This document shows, piece by piece, positions 24,400-32,640 of a stretch of 64,000 nucleotides of DNA. Where the stretch lies: contig CAZRDX010000035.1 in the NCBI GenBank assembly GCA_964599235.1, positions 1 to 64,000 of the forward strand, given 5' to 3'. The notes beneath the pieces were generated by a model that had not been told where the DNA came from, did not search any database, and was given only the letters and a program-made list of their open reading frames with translations. Every line of letters starts with the position of its first letter. The first letter of the stretch is position 1. The stretch is from DRPN01 sp964599235. GTDB lineage: Bacteria; Bacteroidota; Bacteroidia; Bacteroidales; VadinHA17. The translations under genes were made by a program, and so were the position numbers.

Positions 24400-25119
24400 T
24401 CACTTGAATCCCCGTTCTTTTCTGATCTGGTCGTAGGCATCCTGGATCTTCTGGAATTTCTCCTTGGCTGTTTTCTGGAACTCTTCGCCGAGGTAGCTGA
24501 CCTTGTCGGGATGGTATTTGACGGCCATGCGGCGGTAGGCTTTTTTCACCTCTTCGTCGCTGGCGGAGGGGTCGATACCGAGGATGCGGTAGGCTGCGTG
24601 GGTGTCGGGGACGAACATGGAGCGGATGGAGTTCTTGTCGGTCTCCCGGACGCCCATGTTCCGGGCGATGAGGTCGATCATCTCCAGCTCCTGGGTATCG
24701 TAGTGGCCGTCGGCGCCGGAGAGGCCGTAGAGGAGGTGGAGCAGCTGGAGGCGTCCCGGGTAGTCGAGGTACATCTTCACCTGGCGGGCGACGTCGGCCA
24801 CGGGGATGTTCTGTTTGAGGATGTCGCGCAGCATGTGGACGGCGTCGCGGGCCGCCTCCTCGCCCATGGTCTGCAACAGGTAGCGTTTGACATAGTCGAG
24901 CTCGGAGCGTTTCACCCTACCGTCGGCTTTCATGACGGCGGCCAGCAGGACGAGCAGGCTGATGGAGAAGTCGCCCCGAGTGGTCTGCGGGCGTGTGCCC
25001 GCCGGCGTCTCGGCGGCGCTGTCGAGGGCCGAGCCCAGGAGGAAGCCGAGGATGCCGCCGAGCGGGCCCAGGAGGGCCCAGCCGAGGCCCCCGCCGATCC
25101 ATTTACCCCATTTTCCCAT
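24400..25119 (-). CDS. djlA: TerB-DnaJ co-chaperone, DjlA-like
   Basis: A 239-residue protein with a glycine-rich hydrophobic N-terminal segment (about 8-30), a TerB-like helical domain (about 50-165; VMKADGRVKRSELDYV and GADGHYDTQELEMID are its two acidic loops) and a C-terminal J domain with YHPDK at about 203. J proteins stimulate DnaK ATP hydrolysis; the membrane-anchored DjlA form works at the inner membrane. The start overlaps the coaE 3' end by 17 bp. Confidence 0.88.
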   Translation of the reverse strand: MGKWGKWIGGGLGWALLGPLGGILGFLLGSALDSAAETPAGTRPQTTRGDFSISLLVLLAAVMKADGRVKRSELDYVKRYLLQTMGEEAARDAVHMLRDILKQNIPVADVARQVKMYLDYPGRLQLLHLLYGLSGADGHYDTQELEMIDLIARNMGVRETDKNSIRSMFVPDTHAAYRILGIDPSASDEEVKKAYRRMAVKYHPDKVSYLGEEFQKTAKEKFQKIQDAYDQIRKERGFK

Positions 25120-25726
25120 TTTCTTCGAGTTTTTCGGTCCGGTTGGTTTGCAACAGTTCTTCGTGTATCCTGATCACCTGGGGCACGACCAGTCGTTTTC
25201 CGTCGTTGACGATCGTGCGCCAGGCTCTTTTTTTTCTTTCGTTCTCGCTCATCTGGCTACGCATGCGTGCCATCACTTCGTTTTCGGTGAGATGGTCGCG
25301 TCCGACGACGCGTTGCAGGCGCACCTTGCGCGGGGCGGAGATGTTGATCACCCTGTCGAGGAGCCTGTCGGCGCCGCTCTCAAAGAGGATGGCCGCCTCC
25401 TGGATGACGTAGGGGGCCTCGGCCTGCCGGCGGGCCCACGCCTCGAAATCGTCGAACACCACGGGGTGGACCAGTCTGTTGACCTGTTCCCGCACCCGGT
25501 CGTCGGAGAAGATGGCCCGGGCGAGGAGGCTTCTGTTGAGGCGGCCGTGGCGGTAGACGCCATGGCCGAAGAGAGCCGTCAACCCCTCCCGGATGACGGG
25601 GGATCGTTCCATGAGCTCACGGGCGCGGGGGTCGGCATAGTAGACCGGCACGCCCAGCCGCTCGAAGACACGGCTCACATAGCTCTTGCCGCTGCCTATA
25701 CCTCCGGTGAGGCCCACCCGCATCAT
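25103..25726 (-). CDS. coaE: Dephospho-CoA kinase CoaE
   Basis: CoaE phosphorylates dephospho-CoA in the last step of coenzyme A synthesis. The 207-residue protein opens with the P-loop MRVGLTGGIGSGKS, followed by YYADPRARELM, HPVVFDDFEAW and the adenylate-kinase-like lid around APRKVRLQRVVGRD. The ATG at 25726 overlaps the TGA of ybbR (ATGATG); the ATG at 25723 is equally possible. Overlaps on both sides show tight operon packing. Confidence 0.94.
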   Translation of the reverse strand: MMRVGLTGGIGSGKSYVSRVFERLGVPVYYADPRARELMERSPVIREGLTALFGHGVYRHGRLNRSLLARAIFSDDRVREQVNRLVHPVVFDDFEAWARRQAEAPYVIQEAAILFESGADRLLDRVINISAPRKVRLQRVVGRDHLTENEVMARMRSQMSENERKKRAWRTIVNDGKRLVVPQVIRIHEELLQTNRTEKLEENGKMG

Positions 25727-26727
25727 CGCTTTTTCTCCAGGATGTATTCCACCTCCTGCGGCTCGGTACGTACGTTCTCGATACGCGGCGGCCGTTCCAG
25801 CACCTTCACCGGCAGCCGTTCTGTCCGGCCTGCGGCGAGGTCGCGGTAGTCGACCCCCACCCTGAACATATCCGGTGAGATCTTCTTGTACCGGCTGAGC
25901 CCCACGCGGAAGGAGACCCTCACCCGGGCCGGGAAGAGCCGCAGCTCGAGCGTGTCGGGCAGATGCTCCACCGTAAGGGGGATGGTGAAGACCGCCTCGG
26001 TGAACTGCTCCACCTCGACATGCAGGGTCACCTTCTTCACCGGATAACGCACTCCGGACAGGGGGCGCAGGTGCAGGTGTTCGGTGAAGCTTTTGTCTAC
26101 GTTGCGGTATTCGACATGCTCGGTAGGTACGGCCGAGAGGGTGTCGAGCACCATGGCCGGCCCTGCCACGAGGAGGCTGTCCGGCTCGGTGTAAGGCGGT
26201 TCCCTGAGGATGTACTGTCGGGCCAGCCCGAGGCTGAGGTCTGGCCGCACCGGCACCTTCTTCCGGACAAGGCTGTCGAACACAAACCACAGCGTGTCGG
26301 GAGCCAGCTGCTGGAGGGCCATGCGGCTGTCCAGCTTATCCGAGATGTATCCTTTGAGATAAGAGGTGAGCAGGTAGAAGTGATGGTCGTCGCCCTGACT
26401 GCGCGGCCGGAGCGGGAAAGCATGCAGATCGATCAGCAACGGCTCCTGCCACGGCCGCATCTTGTATTTCAGGAGCATATAGCCCTGCCCCCTGACGGTG
26501 AGACGCAACGCTCCCGGCAGGTCGTTGACGATGACACGCCGCTCCCCCGTATCCGTGAAACGGACAGGGAAGCTCACCTCGGCCGTGGTCTCTTTGCTGA
26601 GCTGGTTGAGCAGCCAGAAAACGGTGGAGATGAGCAGAAAGATCAGGAAGATGCCGGAGTCGCGACCGAAGCTGACCTTCCTGATGTGCTCATTGTACCA
26701 TCGTTCTATTTTCTCTTTCCATTCCAC
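25723..26727 (-). CDS. YbbR-like domain protein
   Basis: A 334-residue protein with a short cytoplasmic N terminus, one membrane segment (about 26-42) and a large extracytoplasmic part with YbbR-type beta repeats (for example VPVRPDLSLGLARQY and MFRVGVDYRDL). In Firmicutes YbbR (CdaR) regulates diadenylate cyclase; no cyclase is near here. It lies between yajC and coaE, an order often seen in Bacteroidota. Confidence 0.88.
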   Translation of the reverse strand: MEWKEKIERWYNEHIRKVSFGRDSGIFLIFLLISTVFWLLNQLSKETTAEVSFPVRFTDTGERRVIVNDLPGALRLTVRGQGYMLLKYKMRPWQEPLLIDLHAFPLRPRSQGDDHHFYLLTSYLKGYISDKLDSRMALQQLAPDTLWFVFDSLVRKKVPVRPDLSLGLARQYILREPPYTEPDSLLVAGPAMVLDTLSAVPTEHVEYRNVDKSFTEHLHLRPLSGVRYPVKKVTLHVEVEQFTEAVFTIPLTVEHLPDTLELRLFPARVRVSFRVGLSRYKKISPDMFRVGVDYRDLAAGRTERLPVKVLERPPRIENVRTEPQEVEYILEKKR

Positions 26728-26754
26728 GGCCCGCCCTGTTTGTTGCGGCAGGGG

Positions 26755-27087
26755 TCAGCGCTGCTGCGAAAGATCGGTGGCGTCTTTCAGGATGGCGCTC
26801 TTGTCGACCTTGATGTGCACGTTGGGCGCGATCTCGAGCGTGACGGTGTTCTCCTTCACATCGTTGACCTTGCCGTAGATACCACCCGTGGTGACCACCT
26901 TGTCGCCCTTCTGGAGACCGGCACGGTACTTGGCCAGCTCCTTCTGACGCTTCACCTGCGGACGTATCATGAAAAGATAGAAGATCACGATGATCAGGAC
27001 CAGGAACATCAGGGACATCATGGGATTGCCCTGCTGTGCACCCCCCTGCTGGGGAGCCATGGCAAGAATAAAAGCTAAAGTGTTCAT
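26755..27087 (-). CDS. yajC: Preprotein translocase subunit YajC
   Basis: A 110-residue accessory protein of the Sec/holo-translocon. A Gln/Gly-rich N terminus is followed by one membrane segment (about 24-42, LMFLVLIIVIFYLFMIRPQ) and the typical soluble part with RPQVKRQKE, GDKVVTTGGIYGKV and VDKSAIL. Size and order match the family. Confidence 0.95.
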   Translation of the reverse strand: MNTLAFILAMAPQQGGAQQGNPMMSLMFLVLIIVIFYLFMIRPQVKRQKELAKYRAGLQKGDKVVTTGGIYGKVNDVKENTVTLEIAPNVHIKVDKSAILKDATDLSQQR

Positions 27088-27131
27088 AAGTATACGAGAA
27101 TTAAAAGTTTCACATTATTTTTCAGAGTACA

Positions 27132-27590
27132 TCAGTTCTTTTCAGCCGGTTCGACCTCGGCGGTGATGAGGAGGATGGTGACCGGCGGGTAGGTATTGCC
27201 GCGTACGGCGATGCTTTTTTGCTGGTGACCGCTTTTGCCGAGGGTGTTGAACTCCACCTCGATGGTCCCTTTCCCGCCGGGGGGCACCGGTTTTTTGGAA
27301 TATTTGGGGACGGTGCATCCGCAGGATGCCGAGACGGATGTGATGAGCAGGTCGGCCGTACCGGTGTTGGTGAAGTGGAAAGTGTGACTCACCACTTCGC
27401 CTTCGGTGAGGCGGCCGAAGTCGTGGCTCACCTCCGTGAAGGTGATGGCCGCCCTGCCGGTGTCGGAGCGGGTGGCCGTGGTGTCATCGCCGGCACTCTT
27501 GGACCCGTCACGATGTCCCTGCCCACAGGAGGTGAGGGCCATCACGCTGACCATCAGGCCCATGAACAGAAGAAGAGAACGTCGCATCAT
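27132..27590 (-). CDS. DUF1573 domain lipoprotein
   Basis: A 152-residue lipoprotein with lipobox MALTSC at about 18-23. The mature part has one DUF1573 Ig-like domain: HDFGRLTEGEVVSHTFHFTN, then VSASCGCTVPKY and PPGGKGTIEVEFN. DUF1573 resembles the ASPM/SPD-2/Hydin fold; function in bacteria is unknown. The CGC motif is a standard family feature. It lies between nusB and yajC on the same strand. Confidence 0.9.
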   Translation of the reverse strand: MMRRSLLLFMGLMVSVMALTSCGQGHRDGSKSAGDDTTATRSDTGRAAITFTEVSHDFGRLTEGEVVSHTFHFTNTGTADLLITSVSASCGCTVPKYSKKPVPPGGKGTIEVEFNTLGKSGHQQKSIAVRGNTYPPVTILLITAEVEPAEKN

Positions 27591-27656
27591 CCGCGGAAAA
27601 GTTTACTGCAAAGTAACAAGAAAAAAAGCACACCACCAACAACGCGAGGCGGAGGT

Positions 27657-28607
27657 TCACACTTCTCCGATGAGTCCTCTTCCCTCTTTCCGTATCTTGT
27701 TCTCCTTGCGCAGGTCGGCCACGATACGGTCGAGCAGTCCGTTGACAAAGACGCCGCTGTTGGGGGTGCTGTAGTAACGGGCCAGGTCGATGTACTCGTT
27801 GATGGAGACCCGTACGGGTATCTCGGGAAAATGGAGGATCTCGGTGATGGCCTGGATGAGTATGAGCATGTCGAGGCGGGCGATCCTGTCGACCTCCCAG
27901 TTGCGGGAATAGCGTTCGATGAGGCCGGCGTACTCGCCATGATGCAGGATGCTCTCGTGCAGCAGCCGGAAGGCGAACTCCTCATCCTCCGGGCTTTTGT
28001 ATTTGGGCGGCAGGGTGATGGGCCTCCCCTGCCTGCCGGGGAAAAGATCGATGAAACGCAGCAAGGCCGACAGGACCAGCTCCAGCTCGTCGTTCCAGTA
28101 GATGCTCTGCTCCTCCAGGAGTGCCTGCAGGTCGGGTGAAGAGGGAAGGAGGTCGACCAGGATGTGTTCGATGATCTTCTTGTCGTTGCGGTAGTTGTCC
28201 GCAGAAGCGTTCATATATTTTTTATAAGCTTCGCCGGCGGTGAGCGAGGCATACAGTTTTTTGATCACCACCGAATCGTCTTCCCAGCCCAGGGAATGGT
28301 CGCGGATGAACTTGTTGATCTCAGGGTGTTCCCGCAGGTCGCGGATCAGGCGGTTACGGATGAACCGCTCGTTAGGATGGAGGTCTTCCCATGTGGGACG
28401 TTTCTTCTCCCTGCCCAGGCGGATCCTTTCGGCGGCATAATCGACCAGATCGAACAGAAGGATCAGGATCAGGAAGAAAAGGGAGTAGGAACGGTCGAGG
28501 GAGGTCCGCAGTTCGCTCTCTGCTTGTTGGATGGTGCTGTCCTCCTTGCGCGACCAGGCATAAAAGATCTGCAGCACCTTGATCCGGATCAGCCGTCTGC
28601 TCAGCAT
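27657..28607 (-). CDS. nusB: Transcription antitermination factor NusB
   Basis: NusB binds boxA RNA with NusE/S10 in rRNA antitermination. This 316-residue form is about twice the length of the E. coli protein, as is usual in Bacteroidota: the N-terminal half (about 1-170) is a divergent NusB-like helical region starting MLSRRLIRIKVLQIFYAW, and the C-terminal half carries the classic RIARLDMLILIQAITEILHF and SINEYIDLARYYSTP segments. I chose the ATG at 28607, where the family start lies. It heads the minus-strand run down to pepF. Confidence 0.93.
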   Translation of the reverse strand: MLSRRLIRIKVLQIFYAWSRKEDSTIQQAESELRTSLDRSYSLFFLILILLFDLVDYAAERIRLGREKKRPTWEDLHPNERFIRNRLIRDLREHPEINKFIRDHSLGWEDDSVVIKKLYASLTAGEAYKKYMNASADNYRNDKKIIEHILVDLLPSSPDLQALLEEQSIYWNDELELVLSALLRFIDLFPGRQGRPITLPPKYKSPEDEEFAFRLLHESILHHGEYAGLIERYSRNWEVDRIARLDMLILIQAITEILHFPEIPVRVSINEYIDLARYYSTPNSGVFVNGLLDRIVADLRKENKIRKEGRGLIGEV

Positions 28608-28631
28608 GGTGTCTTCATCAGGTTCAGGCCG

Positions 28632-28639
28632 CAAAGGTA
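28632..28639 (-). promoter_or_regulatory. -7 box for nusB
   Basis: The minus strand reads TACCTTTG, an exact TAnnTTTG match, 24 bases before the ATG at 28607. It probably drives the nusB-yajC-coaE run. Confidence 0.5.
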
Positions 28640-28746
28640 ACGATTTTTGGGCGGCCCCGGCATACCTCCGGGCAACAATCATAAAAAGCAAAAGAAAACG
28701 TGACCGTTTGTGCGTGAAGTTTTTAACAATTTAAAAAAATATTTTT

Positions 28747-28754
28747 TACATTTG
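28747..28754 (+). promoter_or_regulatory. -7 box for the PUR-domain gene
   Basis: TACATTTG matches TAnnTTTG inside an AT-rich stretch (28711-28760), 57 bases before the ATG at 28812. Confidence 0.5.
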
Positions 28755-28811
28755 ACCGGCTAAAACCAACCCAAAGATTGACCAGAACCAGGAAACCTAA
28801 AAGCATTTGTG

Positions 28812-29234
28812 ATGGAAGAAGGAATCGAAAAGAATGAAAACCAGGAAAGAACGGTCAGGGAGGAGATCTTTTCCAAGGCGGTCCGGGCAGGCAAGCGGAC
28901 CTATTTCTTTGATGTGAAGGCCACGCGCCGGAACGAGTATTACCTGACGATCACCGAGAGCAAGAAACGTTTCAACAAGGAGGGGAAAGCGTTCTTTGAG
29001 AAGCACAAGATCTTCCTGTACCGTGAGGATTTCGACAAGTTCCTGGACGGGCTTTCCGAAGCGCTGGACTTCATCAGGCGCGAGCAGCCTTACGTCCCCG
29101 AGCATGAAGGTTTCCAGGCATCCAACAACGGCGAGGAGGAAGAGCTGGCTGAAGTGACCGAAGAGATGGAAAACCCTTCTACCGAAGACTTTACCAACAT
29201 CGAGTTCGAAGATCTCGAAGACAAGCAGGAATAA
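28812..29234 (+). CDS. PUR-alpha-like DUF3276 nucleic-acid-binding protein
   Basis: A 140-residue protein with a PUR domain (about residues 15-85): EEIFSKAVRAGKRTYFFDVK then DYYLTITE-type strand (NEYYLTITESKKRF) and FFEKHKIFLYREDFDKFL. PUR proteins bind single-stranded nucleic acid; the Bacteroidota DUF3276 form is abundant but not well understood. The last 45 residues are strongly acidic. A GTG one codon upstream is in frame, but the ATG at 28812 is preferred. Confidence 0.88.
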   Translation: MEEGIEKNENQERTVREEIFSKAVRAGKRTYFFDVKATRRNEYYLTITESKKRFNKEGKAFFEKHKIFLYREDFDKFLDGLSEALDFIRREQPYVPEHEGFQASNNGEEEELAEVTEEMENPSTEDFTNIEFEDLEDKQE

Positions 29235-29278
29235 TCAGCTTCCCTGCCTCCGGATCCCATTTGTATTTTTTGTGCCGA

Positions 29279-29308
29279 CCGGTTTCAGGGGGGGGATACC
29301 GGGCTTTT
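29279..29308 (+). terminator. Possible terminator after the PUR-domain gene
   Basis: CCGGT (29279-29283) pairs with ACCGG (29298-29302), followed by GCTTTTTC. The stem is short and the loop 14 nt, so support is modest. Confidence 0.35.
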
Positions 29309-29324
29309 TCCCAAAAAGTAGGTA

Positions 29325-29355
29325 TTGTTTTTTTCTTCCCGTACCTGTATGTTTG
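29325..29355 (+). promoter_or_regulatory. Complete -33/-7 promoter for feoAB
   Basis: TTG at 29325-29327 is followed after 20 bases by TATGTTTG (29348-29355), the spacing and consensus of the Bacteroidota housekeeping sigma factor. The start codon is 28 bases further. I see no clear Fur-box palindrome overlapping it. Confidence 0.6.
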
Positions 29356-29383
29356 CGGCCGTTGAGGGGAAAAGGTCCGTGAT

Positions 29384-31873
29384 TTGAGGTTGTCCGAGCT
29401 ACATACCGATGAGACGGCCATCATCGTGAAGGTGATGGGGCGCGGTTCGTTTCGCAAGCGGATCAGTGAGATGGGTTTTATCCGCGGTCAGAAGATCCGG
29501 GTGGTCCGGAACGCACCGTTAAAGGATCCCATTGAATATTCGATCATGGGGTATTCCGTTTCGTTGCGGCGGGCGGAGGCGCGACTCATCGAGGTGGTGA
29601 CGGAGGAAGAGGCCCGGCGTCTTCTGGGACGCACGCTCAACGGCAACGGCACCCTTTCCGAAGAGGACATCAAACGGACGGCGCTGGAGCGCAGCAAGAC
29701 GATCAACGTGGCTCTGGTGGGCAACCCCAACAGCGGCAAGACCACCCTCTTCAACAACATCTCCCGCTCCAAAGAACATGTTGGCAACTACAGCGGTGTG
29801 ACCATTGAGTCGAAGAGCGCCACCTTCGAGTTCAACAGCTACACTTTCCGGCTGGTTGATCTGCCGGGCACCTATTCCCTCTCGGCCTTCACACCGGAGG
29901 AGCTGTATGTGCGCAAGTACCTGCTGGGCGAACTGCCCGATGTGGTGATCAACGTGGTGGATGCTTCCAACCTGGAAAGGAACCTTTACCTGACCACCCA
30001 GCTCATCGACATGGACCTGCGCATCGTCATTGCGCTGAACATGTACGACGAGATCCTGAAGAAGGGCGACCGGCTCGACCATCAGATGCTGGGCCAGCTG
30101 ATGGGTATCCCCATCGTCCCGACCGTCTCCACCCGCGGCAAGGGCATCCGGCAACTGTTCGAAAAGATCATCGATGTGTATGAAGAGCGTGACCGGACCA
30201 CCCGGCATGTGCACATCCATTTCGGCAAGGAGATCGAAGAGTCGATCCGGCGCATCCAGACGCTCATCCGGAAAAACGAGAAGCTGGCGGCCCGGATCTC
30301 CACGCGTTTTTATGCCATCAAACTGCTGGAAAAGGACAAAGCGGCGGATTTTTCCCTTTCGCGCTGGGACAACTACGAAGAGATACGCCGCGCTGCCGAT
30401 GAAGAGATCACCCGCCTGGAACGACTTTACCACGAGGACGCTGCCACGCTCATCACCGATGCCCGCTACGGCTTCATCTCGGGAGCACTCAAGGAGACAC
30501 TGCACCGCAGTCCCCGCAACCGGCGGGAGATGACCGAACGCATAGACAAAGTGCTGACACACCGTATCTGGGGATATCCGCTCTTCTTTCTCTTTCTTTT
30601 CATGACCTTCTTCGCCACTTTCGAGATAGGGAAATATCCCGTCGACTGGCTCAATCAGCTGGTGATGGTGGCCTCGCGGATGTTGTCGCAGGTGATCCCC
30701 GAGGGTTCGTTCCGCGACCTGATGGTCAACGGGATCGTAGGAGGCATCGGGAGCGTGATCGTCTTTCTTCCCAATATCCTGATCCTCTTTTTTTTCATCT
30801 CCTTCATGGAGGATTCGGGATACATGGCACGCGCCGCGTTCATCATGGATAAGGTAATGCACAAGATCGGTCTGCACGGTCGTTCGTTCATCCCCCTGCT
30901 GATGGGTTTCGGCTGCAATGTGCCGGCGGTGATGGCCACCCGCACCATCCCCAACCGCAACAACAGGATCCTGACGATGCTGATCAACCCGCTGATGTCG
31001 TGCAGCGCGCGTCTGCCGGTATACATCCTGATCATCTCGGCCTTTTTCCCCCGGCGTCCTGCCCTGATGCTGATGCTCATCTATCTGACGGGCATTGTGC
31101 TGGCGGCCCTGGTGGCTCGTCTTTTCAAGCGGCTTCTCTTCCGTGAGGAGGAGGCTCCTTTCGTGATGGAGCTCCCCCCCTACCGTATGCCGACGCTGAA
31201 GAGCACGCTGAAACACATGTGGAACAAAGGCGAGGAATACCTGAAAAAGATGGGCTCGGTGATCCTGGTGGCGGTGGTGCTGGTCTGGGCGCTCACCTAT
31301 TTTCCACGTCCCCGCGAAGAGGATCGCTGGACCCGTGAGATGGTCCGGGTGCAGGAAGCCCATGCTGCCGGGGAGGTGGATGAAGGCACTCTGAAAGCCC
31401 GGCTGGCAGAGCTGGAGCGTCAGCGGGAGGCGTATGCGCTGGAGAACAGCTACATCGGCCGCATCGGCAAGGCGGTCACTCCGTTGTTCCGTCCCCTGGG
31501 TTTCGACTGGAAGATGAGCGTGAGCCTGCTTGCGGGGGTCTCCGCCAAAGAGATCGTGGTGAGCACCATGGGAGTGCTCTATCAGGAAGACGGAGCACAC
31601 GGCACCTCCTCCGAGCTGCTGGCCCGGCGTCTGCAGGAGGAGAGGTTCCAGGAGGGCCCCCGACGCGGCCAGCACGTGTTCAACAAGGTCACGGCCCTGT
31701 CGTTCCTCATCTTCATCCTGGTCTATTTCCCCTGCGTGGCCACGGTGACCGCCATCGCCCGCGAGTCGGGCAGCTGGCGATGGGCCCTGCTGACCATCGT
31801 CTATACCACCACGCTGGCATGGGTCCTGGCCTTTGCGGTGCAACAAACAGGACGATGGATCATGGGGATGTGA
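29384..31873 (+). CDS. feoB: FeoA-FeoB fusion ferrous iron transporter
   Basis: An 829-residue Fe(II) importer. Residues 1-75 are a complete FeoA SH3-like domain (MGRGSFRKRISEMGFIRGQ). The G domain follows: G1 GNPNSGKTT (113-121), G3 DLPG (159-162) and G4 NMYD. Membrane parts carry the gate motifs GFGCNVPAV and LINPLMSCSARLPVY, plus SAKEIVVSTMG. FeoA-FeoB fusions are known in Bacteroidota. The start is a TTG at 29384 because the FeoA domain begins there and no ATG is placed suitably; it follows a complete promoter. A Cys-rich partner gene is 25 bp downstream. Confidence 0.96.
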   Translation: MRLSELHTDETAIIVKVMGRGSFRKRISEMGFIRGQKIRVVRNAPLKDPIEYSIMGYSVSLRRAEARLIEVVTEEEARRLLGRTLNGNGTLSEEDIKRTALERSKTINVALVGNPNSGKTTLFNNISRSKEHVGNYSGVTIESKSATFEFNSYTFRLVDLPGTYSLSAFTPEELYVRKYLLGELPDVVINVVDASNLERNLYLTTQLIDMDLRIVIALNMYDEILKKGDRLDHQMLGQLMGIPIVPTVSTRGKGIRQLFEKIIDVYEERDRTTRHVHIHFGKEIEESIRRIQTLIRKNEKLAARISTRFYAIKLLEKDKAADFSLSRWDNYEEIRRAADEEITRLERLYHEDAATLITDARYGFISGALKETLHRSPRNRREMTERIDKVLTHRIWGYPLFFLFLFMTFFATFEIGKYPVDWLNQLVMVASRMLSQVIPEGSFRDLMVNGIVGGIGSVIVFLPNILILFFFISFMEDSGYMARAAFIMDKVMHKIGLHGRSFIPLLMGFGCNVPAVMATRTIPNRNNRILTMLINPLMSCSARLPVYILIISAFFPRRPALMLMLIYLTGIVLAALVARLFKRLLFREEEAPFVMELPPYRMPTLKSTLKHMWNKGEEYLKKMGSVILVAVVLVWALTYFPRPREEDRWTREMVRVQEAHAAGEVDEGTLKARLAELERQREAYALENSYIGRIGKAVTPLFRPLGFDWKMSVSLLAGVSAKEIVVSTMGVLYQEDGAHGTSSELLARRLQEERFQEGPRRGQHVFNKVTALSFLIFILVYFPCVATVTAIARESGSWRWALLTIVYTTTLAWVLAFAVQQTGRWIMGM

Positions 31874-31898
31874 GCAGAAAAAGAAAAAGGAAAACAAG

Positions 31899-32117
31899 AT
31901 GTGGCAGGATATTCTAACTCTGATCCTCGTAGGTGCGGCCCTGGTAACGGCCATGATGCGTCTTTACCGGGTGACGCGAAGCATTGTCCGTGGTGAGCCG
32001 CCCGGATGCAGCCGGTGTCCGCTGCGAAAAGAGCACTTCCCCGGTTCTGAGACCCGTCATTTTCCTTCGATGACGAGACGCTTCTCATCCTTTCAGGGGA
32101 AAAAGGTATCTTTGTAG
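31899..32117 (+). CDS. FeoB-associated Cys-rich membrane protein
   Basis: A 72-residue protein with one N-terminal membrane segment (about 5-22, LTLILVGAALVTAMM), a basic stretch, and the pair GCSRCP, as in the small FeoB-associated Cys-rich proteins. These may help Feo assembly or iron sensing, possibly in place of FeoC. It follows feoAB by 25 bp and must be co-transcribed. The -7 box of the next gene lies in its last codons. Confidence 0.78.
   Translation: MWQDILTLILVGAALVTAMMRLYRVTRSIVRGEPPGCSRCPLRKEHFPGSETRHFPSMTRRFSSFQGKKVSL
32107..32114 (+). promoter_or_regulatory. -7 box for the DUF456 gene
   Basis: TATCTTTG, an exact TAnnTTTG match, lies inside the 3' end of the Cys-rich gene and 16 bases before the ATG at 32131. 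Confidence 0.5.
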
Positions 32118-32130
32118 AAAAAGCACGATC

Positions 32131-32610
32131 ATGCTTGACTATCTCTGGCTTTCCCTGGGTATCATCCTGCTGGTGGTCGGTCTGGTGGGATGTATCGTGC
32201 CTGTGCTGCCCGGCCCCCCGCTCAGCTATCTGGCCCTTATCTTTTTGCAGCTCACACGCTGGGGCAATTTCTCCGCCACTTTTCTGGTGGTGATGGCTTT
32301 TGTGGCGTTGGGGGTGACGGTGCTGGACTATGTGGTGCCTGTATGGGGCACCAAAAAGACAGGAGGCACCAAGGCGGGCATGTGGGGGGCCACGATAGGT
32401 CTTCTGCTGGGCATCTTCTTCTTCCCTCCCCTGGGCATCATTCTGGGGCCTCTTGTAGGTGCCGTGATCGGCGAGTCGCTGCGCGGCGCCACCCTGGGAC
32501 AGTCGTTCCGTGCAGGGCTGGGGTCGCTGCTGGGCTTCCTCATGGGCACGGGCCTGAAGCTCATCGCCTCGGGCGTGATGACCTATTACTTCGTGAAAGA
32601 GCTCTTCTGA
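32131..32610 (+). CDS. DUF456 family membrane protein
   Basis: A 159-residue integral membrane protein with the glycine-rich helices of DUF456: GCIVPVLPGPPLSYLALI near the N terminus, DYVVPVWGTKKTGGTKAG in the middle, and GIFFFPPLGIILGPLVGAVIGE. Function is unknown. The end is convergent with the carbamoyltransferase gene, 30 bp apart. It may be transcribed with feoAB but also has a promoter-like box of its own. Confidence 0.9.
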   Translation: MLDYLWLSLGIILLVVGLVGCIVPVLPGPPLSYLALIFLQLTRWGNFSATFLVVMAFVALGVTVLDYVVPVWGTKKTGGTKAGMWGATIGLLLGIFFFPPLGIILGPLVGAVIGESLRGATLGQSFRAGLGSLLGFLMGTGLKLIASGVMTYYFVKELF

Positions 32611-32640
32611 GCGGTCTTCCCTGCTGTATCTCGCCGGTGG

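Noticed and set aside
29519..31954. 811-residue minus-strand frame antisense to feoAB
   Set aside because: His/Gln/Asp-rich shadow opposite a complete FeoA-FeoB protein.
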